From: Verrucomicrobiota bacterium
GTDB lineage: Bacteria; Verrucomicrobiota; Verrucomicrobiia; Opitutales; Opitutaceae
DNA: 64,000 nt
Reading direction: 5' to 3'
Assembly: GCA_023428905.1 (NCBI GenBank)
Contig: JAEYWP010000030.1
Span: forward strand, 310,001-374,000
The position numbers were made by a program, and so were the translations under genes. The notes under the pieces were generated by a model. The model worked only from the letters and a program-made list of their open reading frames with translations, was not told the DNA's origin and did no database searches. This document shows, piece after piece, positions 59,305 through 64,000 of the stretch. How positions within the stretch are numbered: the stretch's first letter is position 1; the number at the start of each line of letters is the position of its first letter.

Positions 59305-62154
59305 TCAGAACGAGAACGTCGTGGACAAGGTCACACGCCGCGGCTCGAGGATGTCGTAGTCCATGCCCTGGACCTGCGTCCCGTTGTAAGCCTGGAAGCT
59401 GCGGTAGATCAGCATGTCATCGCCGAGCAGGTTTTCGACGTTCAGCTGGATCTTGGTCCGCACCTCGCGGTTGAACGCCCGGAAGCGGGTGTTGTAGGCG
59501 ATCATCATGTTGTAGAGCTCGTACGAAGGTGACTTCACGCGCTCGCCATTGATCACATCCGACGGATTGGCGTATTGCTCACCCAGCATCGTCACACCAC
59601 CGCCCACCGCCCAGCCGGACAGTGGTCCTTCCGGGAAGGTGTAGGTGCCGAAGAAGCTGAAGGTGTATTTTACCAGCCCGCCATTGATCACCGGCACTTG
59701 GAGCGCGGTGAGTTCGCGCGCGATGCGGTCGAGGTCGGTGCGCAGGGTGTTGCGGTAAGCCTGGATCTGCGGGTCTGCGCTGGGCTCGTTGGCAATCGCA
59801 TTCCAGTCGTTGATGTGCTCCGCGTAATACGCGCGGCTGCCCGGCGCGGTGTTGGAGAGTTCGGCCTCGGGACGCGCATAACTCAGCTGCAGGCGCAGGT
59901 TGGGTGTGGGATTGGCCACGAATTCAAACTCGTAGCCGGTGGCCTCCAGGTCCGTCGTATCCGTAAAACTCATCGACGCGTTCGCCGAGGGGCCCGAGCC
60001 GGTGATCACACCCGCTGGGCCGATGTTCGTCATGGTGCCGCCGGCATCCAGATAGACGTTCCAGATGCCCTGGAAACCCGGACCACCGCGGGGGCGGCCC
60101 TGCGACTTGTCCCGATAATAGTTGGCCGAGGCGTAATATTTGCCGTCGTTGGTCGAGACGCGCAGGCCGATTGTCTGGCCCTTGCCTTCGGCCGCGCCGA
60201 GGTTTTCGCCGAAGAGGGTGGGAGCGACACCGCCGGCCAGGGGGGCGAAGTTTTCCGAATAGTTGTAGTTGATACCCAACCACGGGAGGACGTAGGCGAT
60301 CACGCCGCCCTGCAGGGTCGTGCCGGATTCCGTGATGGAGGTCGGCTCGTTGTCGGCGCCGCGGATGCCCACCTTGTAATTGGAGTACTTGTCGCGGCGC
60401 GCGCCGAGGGTGACATTGAGGCGGTCATTCCAGAAGCGGGATTGCGAGACGATACCCGCATAGCTGATCTCTTCCTCGAGGTCGAAGTCGAACCAGTTGA
60501 ACGGCATCGCCTGATACGACACGTTGGCCGGCTTGTTGAAGTCCCCGTGCGGATTATCCCAATACAGGCGACCCCAGACCATGTGCTCGATCCAGTTGCT
60601 CGCATTGATGCTGGGGGTGTCGAAGGCCAGGTAGGTGCGAGGCTGCAGCTCCGTCTCACGGTAACCGGCGCTGACGGCGAACCACTGTGCCAGAGGCACC
60701 CCGAACAGTTCGGTGTCGAAGTGGTAGTTCACCTGGCCGCGAAACTCGGTCGCCGGGTGGAACTGGTTCTGCGCCATCAGGAAGGCGTCTGAGTAAAGCT
60801 TTCCGTAGTTTGGGTTGGGCTGGCCGTTGGGGAGCTGGCGGTTGATGTCGCGGGAGGCCTGGGTCGGGTTCTCGGCATTAAACGACTTCTGCGAATCGGT
60901 GTAGTGGTAGGCGCTCAGCTGGAGCTCCATGTTGTCGTTCAGTCGCTGGTCGAGGTTGACCGTGACCGTGCCGTAGCGCGAATGCAGATACCCGTTGCCG
61001 GCGCTGACGGTGAAGTCGTCGCTCGGCAGGGCGCTGATGGTGGTGTTGGTCGGGCCGAAGAGGTAGGCGTCGGGCCGGAGATACGCCCCCCAGACGACGT
61101 CGCCGGTGCCCATCGCGCGGTATCCGGAACGCCAGTTCATGACTCCGGCCGACTCGAGCCCCGGGACGATCACGAGGGTCGTCGGACCCCAGGCGGTCAT
61201 GCTTTTCACCCCGGGAGCGCCGGGATTGGCGAGGGGATTGAGGTCGGCGCCGGGGATGGTCGCGCCCCAGGTTTCGGCGGAGGTCGAGCCATCCCAGAGC
61301 GTGTGCTGGTCCTGCAGCGAAAACGCCACGAGGGTGTTCTTTCGATCATACACCTCCAGCTCCACGCGGAGCTTGGTGTTCTCCGTCAGCTTCCAGAGGA
61401 AGTGGAGGTCGGCGGCGAAGGCGCGGCCCTTCTGCCCCTCGCGCCATCCGCGCTCGCGCTCGGCGAGGGTGTTGATCCGTACCGCGAAATCATCGGAAAC
61501 CACACGGTTGGTGTCGGTCGTCCAGCGCACGCCCCCGTTGTCATTCACCGCGAGGATCGTATCCGCGGTGCTCTTGTCGAGGCGGGGCACCTTGGTGTAG
61601 GTGGCGATGCTGCCGCCGATGTCGCCCACGCCGAAAAGGATCGAGTTGGGCCCGCGGGCGGCCTCCACGCGATCGACGTTGTAGAGGTCTTGCGAAACGT
61701 AGTTGGGGAAATAATTCCGGCTGGGCGCATTGCCGCCCTGTTCCAGAGAGCCTTGTCCACGGACACTGAACGCCCACGAGTTGAACTGATTTCCGCTGCC
61801 GGTCTGGCCGCCGCGCCAGTTCTGCGGGATGGCTCCGGCGGTCCAGCGCATGGCATCGCGGACGTTGGTGACCTGAACATCATCGATGAAGGCGCGGGTC
61901 ATCGACGAGATAGGCGCCGCGGTGACACGCAGCGGGATGTTGGCGCGACCGCCGGCAAGGGAATCCATCGCGACGTAACCGACGTCGCGGCCGGAATCCA
62001 CGGTGAAGGCATCAAGCATCACCACCGGTTCTTCGGCGGCGGCGCTGGTTTCAGCGGACTGTCCTGGTGCCGGGGACGTGGTCTGCGCGTGCACGCCGAG
62101 CGCGCAGGTGCAGACAAGCAGGGAAGCGACAGTCGCACGAGTCAGTGAGGTCAT
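59305..62154 (-). CDS. TonB-dependent outer-membrane receptor
   Basis: A 949-residue receptor. Signal peptide MTSLTRATVASLLVCTCALGVHA. A short N-terminal VVMLDAFTVDS stretch stands where the TonB box is expected. The plug follows (ITSMTRAFIDDVQVTNVRDAMRW-like region, VDRVEAARGPNSILFG). The barrel ends RVTLSTTFSF with terminal Phe. The sequence resembles siderophore/polysaccharide receptors that are numerous in Opitutaceae; the substrate cannot be named. The 129-bp upstream gap holds a hairpin (62248-62268). Confidence 0.92.
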   Translation of the reverse strand: MTSLTRATVASLLVCTCALGVHAQTTSPAPGQSAETSAAAEEPVVMLDAFTVDSGRDVGYVAMDSLAGGRANIPLRVTAAPISSMTRAFIDDVQVTNVRDAMRWTAGAIPQNWRGGQTGSGNQFNSWAFSVRGQGSLEQGGNAPSRNYFPNYVSQDLYNVDRVEAARGPNSILFGVGDIGGSIATYTKVPRLDKSTADTILAVNDNGGVRWTTDTNRVVSDDFAVRINTLAERERGWREGQKGRAFAADLHFLWKLTENTKLRVELEVYDRKNTLVAFSLQDQHTLWDGSTSAETWGATIPGADLNPLANPGAPGVKSMTAWGPTTLVIVPGLESAGVMNWRSGYRAMGTGDVVWGAYLRPDAYLFGPTNTTISALPSDDFTVSAGNGYLHSRYGTVTVNLDQRLNDNMELQLSAYHYTDSQKSFNAENPTQASRDINRQLPNGQPNPNYGKLYSDAFLMAQNQFHPATEFRGQVNYHFDTELFGVPLAQWFAVSAGYRETELQPRTYLAFDTPSINASNWIEHMVWGRLYWDNPHGDFNKPANVSYQAMPFNWFDFDLEEEISYAGIVSQSRFWNDRLNVTLGARRDKYSNYKVGIRGADNEPTSITESGTTLQGGVIAYVLPWLGINYNYSENFAPLAGGVAPTLFGENLGAAEGKGQTIGLRVSTNDGKYYASANYYRDKSQGRPRGGPGFQGIWNVYLDAGGTMTNIGPAGVITGSGPSANASMSFTDTTDLEATGYEFEFVANPTPNLRLQLSYARPEAELSNTAPGSRAYYAEHINDWNAIANEPSADPQIQAYRNTLRTDLDRIARELTALQVPVINGGLVKYTFSFFGTYTFPEGPLSGWAVGGGVTMLGEQYANPSDVINGERVKSPSYELYNMMIAYNTRFRAFNREVRTKIQLNVENLLGDDMLIYRSFQAYNGTQVQGMDYDILEPRRVTLSTTFSF

Positions 62155-62247
62155 GGGGTGTAGGGGTTTGCGGAACGACTCACGCTGGACGTCCTCTGGA
62201 CCCCGCTGAGCGGCTCCGGTTGCCGGCTCAGCCCCTGTATCGTGTTA

Positions 62248-62268
62248 ACCGGCACTCCGGGTGCCGGT
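62248..62268. terminator. Hairpin between dehydrogenase and receptor genes, possible terminator
   Basis: ACCGGCAC (62248-62255) pairs with GTGCCGGT (62261-62268) around TCCGG, a perfect 8-bp stem 16 bp after the dehydrogenase stop on the minus strand. There is no clear T-run, so it may terminate weakly or stabilise the mRNA end. Confidence 0.5.
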
Positions 62269-62283
62269 CATCGGTAAAAGCCC

Positions 62284-63702
62284 TTACTGAGAGGGCGTCA
62301 GGCGTGCGATCCGGCCAGGCAGGAGAACGTAAAGCGCTCCGTCTGGCCCCTGCTCGACATCGCGGATACGCCCAAGGCTCTTGAAGAGCACTTCCTGGGA
62401 AACCACCTTTCGGTCGTCGATCACCAGTCGCCGGAGCTCCTCGGCGGCGAGCGAGGCGATGAAGAGGTTATGCTTCCACCCGGGGAAACGGTCGCCGGTA
62501 TAGAAGGTCATGCCGGAGACGGCCAGGGAGGGTGTCCAGTATACCACCGGCTGCTCCATGCCCTCTTTCGACGTGAGCTCGGTGATCGAGCTACCGTCGT
62601 AGTTCATGCCATAGGAGATCACCGGCCACCCATAGTTCCGCCCCTTTTCGACGAGGTTGAGTTCGTCGCCACCCCGCGGGCCATGCTCAAGGTCATAGAG
62701 ATCCCCGTTGCGCGGGTCGAAAGCGAGCCCCTGGGGATTGCGGTGTCCGTAACTCCAAATCGTGGCGAAGGCGTCGCCCTTGCTCACGAAAGGATTGTCC
62801 TTGGGGATGCGTCCGTCGTCGTGCACGCGGTGGACCTTGCCCATCGCCACGGTCAGGTCCTGGGAGTTCGTCATCCGGCCCCGCTCCCCGATGGTGAAGA
62901 ACAGGTAGCCGTCGCGATCAAAGGCAAGCCGGCCGCCAAAATGCACGCCCCCGGCGCGTGGATACTGTTCCACCGGGGCCTGGAAAACGGTCTCCTGCTC
63001 GGTCAGCGCGCCGTCTCGCAGCTTACCGCGGATCACGCGGGTGAGGCTGACCTCCTGCCCGGAAGCGTTGCGCTGCGGATGGCTGTAGGCGAGGTAGAGC
63101 CAGCCGTTTTCCGCGTAGTTGGGGTGTGGGGACAGGTCGAAGAGTCCGGCTTGGGAATCGTTGTCCACCTCCGGCACGCCCTCGATCCTGACCGCGCGGG
63201 AAGAGCCGGCGGGCACCTGGTAGAGGCGGCCCCGTTTCTCCGTAAAGAGTGAGCTGCCGTCGGGCAGGAAGGTGATCGACCACGGATCGTTCAAACCGTC
63301 GATCCAGGTCGTGAGCTGGTAATTGTGGACCTGAGACTTCACCGCCACCGAGTCCGCGGGTTTGCTGAAGCTGCTAGTCTCGCGCTTGGCGCGGTCCCGC
63401 TGCTCGCGGATGTAGATCACCATCGCCCGGATCTCCTTGTCCGAAAGCGCCCCGGCAAATGCCGGCATGCCTTTATCGGGATGCCCGTCGCGGATGCTCC
63501 GGGCAAGCGCGGCATCGTCACCCCCGTACACGAACGTGTCGTCCAGCATCGAGGGCGCCTGTGCCCCCTCCATCCGCGCACCGTGGCAACTTGCGCAAAG
63601 CAAGGAATACCGTTGGGCGATGTTCCCCGACCGGTCGATCTGGGCGAGAAGGGGGGGCGCAAACACAAGGCCGGACGCGACGAGGAGGAGGCTGGAGCGC
63701 AT
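62284..63702 (-). CDS. Exported PQQ-type sugar dehydrogenase with N-terminal cytochrome c domain
   Basis: A 472-residue protein from complement 63700-63702 (MRSSLLLVASGLVFAPPLLA, signal peptide). The heme site is C36-A-S-C39-H40, with Met in DKGMPAF as axial ligand. Residues about 115-470 are a beta-propeller glucose/sorbosone dehydrogenase (GLNDPWSITFLPDG, HFGGRLAFDRDGYLFFTIGERG, WSYGHRNPQGLAFDP). It oxidises a sugar in the periplasm and passes electrons to its own heme. The PQQ synthesis genes are not in the window. Confidence 0.9.
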   Translation of the reverse strand: MRSSLLLVASGLVFAPPLLAQIDRSGNIAQRYSLLCASCHGARMEGAQAPSMLDDTFVYGGDDAALARSIRDGHPDKGMPAFAGALSDKEIRAMVIYIREQRDRAKRETSSFSKPADSVAVKSQVHNYQLTTWIDGLNDPWSITFLPDGSSLFTEKRGRLYQVPAGSSRAVRIEGVPEVDNDSQAGLFDLSPHPNYAENGWLYLAYSHPQRNASGQEVSLTRVIRGKLRDGALTEQETVFQAPVEQYPRAGGVHFGGRLAFDRDGYLFFTIGERGRMTNSQDLTVAMGKVHRVHDDGRIPKDNPFVSKGDAFATIWSYGHRNPQGLAFDPRNGDLYDLEHGPRGGDELNLVEKGRNYGWPVISYGMNYDGSSITELTSKEGMEQPVVYWTPSLAVSGMTFYTGDRFPGWKHNLFIASLAAEELRRLVIDDRKVVSQEVLFKSLGRIRDVEQGPDGALYVLLPGRIARLTPSQ

Positions 63703-63819
63703 GGGCCGACAGTCCATGCGGGAGTGTCTGCGGCGCAAGCGCCCGACCGGCGCCGGAGGCGGGAGGATGATGTTCTTGATTGTCACTAATGGGAATCGCC
63801 GAGGAGATTAGCGCCCAGC

Positions 63820-64000
63820 ATGAGCGACCACGCGCTGAAGATCTATTTCATGGGTGTCTGCGGCACCGCCATGGGGAACGCGGCTCTGCTCGCCCGCCAG
63901 GCGGGGCACGAGGTCCTGGGTGCGGACACGGGTGTCTATCCCCCCATGAGCACCGTTCTCGCCGAGGCGGGGATCCGCACCTTCGAGGGGTACGACCCTG
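63820..64000 (+). CDS. mpl: UDP-N-acetylmuramate:tripeptide ligase Mpl, 5' part
   Basis: The first 60 residues only. MSDHALKIYFMGVCGTAMGN matches the Mur-ligase N-terminal nucleotide fold, and GADTGVYPPMSTVLAEAGI is the Mpl-type motif that separates it from MurC. Mpl reattaches recycled murein tripeptide to UDP-MurNAc. The rest lies beyond the window. Divergent from the dehydrogenase gene. Confidence 0.88.
   Translation, partial: MSDHALKIYFMGVCGTAMGNAALLARQAGHEVLGADTGVYPPMSTVLAEAGIRTFEGYDP

Noticed and set aside
1..64000. CRISPR arrays, prophage or large IS elements
   Set aside because: No regularly spaced repeats, cas genes, phage structural genes or transposase genes were found by reading both strands.

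Overview
The window is GC-rich, densely coded DNA from a Gram-negative bacterium, most likely a member of the Verrucomicrobiota close to Opitutaceae. The reasons are a large TonB-dependent receptor with the short 'VVMLDAFTV' style N-terminus, outer-membrane proteins ending in aromatic residues, an IspH with a long N-terminal extension, a complete MEP isoprenoid set, bacillithiol genes, and the dispersed intergenic repeats. The taxonomic assignment is inferred from gene content, not from a marker-gene tree. No phage, plasmid, CRISPR or rRNA was seen.

Layout. 1-7.5 kb (minus strand): pyrF-ispD-ispF, then a peptide-uptake block (two oligopeptide-binding lipoproteins flanking an M28 aminopeptidase, then a permease cut by the window edge). 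7.6-10.4 kb: ispE and ptsI. 10.5-15.6 kb: housekeeping and regulatory genes (beta-CASP metallo-hydrolase, apaG, a UreH-like membrane protein, a TonB-family protein, a GreA-like factor, a single-domain response regulator). 15.8-18.5 kb: three adjacent genes for an orphan ParA ATPase, an unknown protein with a probable C-terminal amphipathic membrane anchor, and a coiled-coil protein. 18.7-21.9 kb: a beta-barrel protein, ispH and tRNA-Gly(CCC).

21.9-34.6 kb (all minus strand) is a nitrogen-scavenging locus: ABC importer, creatininase-family amidohydrolase, type III glutamine synthetase and a NikR-like regulator in one transcription unit; UAAP1, UAAP2, a urea/guanidine carboxylase and allophanate hydrolase in a second. 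Both units begin with nearly the same 28-bp direct-repeat operator, and no ykkC guanidine riboswitch is visible. The likely role is uptake of guanidine or urea, biotin-dependent carboxylation, conversion through allophanate to ammonia, and capture of the ammonia by glutamine synthetase.

34.8-49.4 kb: hrpB, an M48 protease, an EEP-family phosphohydrolase, an IPT/TIG lipoprotein, hemW, an M23 peptidase, nadA, a TPR protein, a Fur-like regulator without the usual His sensor motif, priA, msrB and a DUF2911 protein. 49.5-56.5 kb is a tightly coupled operon: exported PIG-L deacetylase, a 49-residue membrane protein, a sodium:solute symporter, a half-length BshC-like protein, BshB1 and BshA. This is probably a bacillithiol pathway with a shortened cysteine-adding enzyme. 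56.5-57.2 kb carries a 3' relic of sufC. 57.3-64 kb: an unknown small protein, rsgA bracketed by long palindromic repeats, a TonB-dependent receptor, a cytochrome c/PQQ sugar dehydrogenase and the start of mpl.
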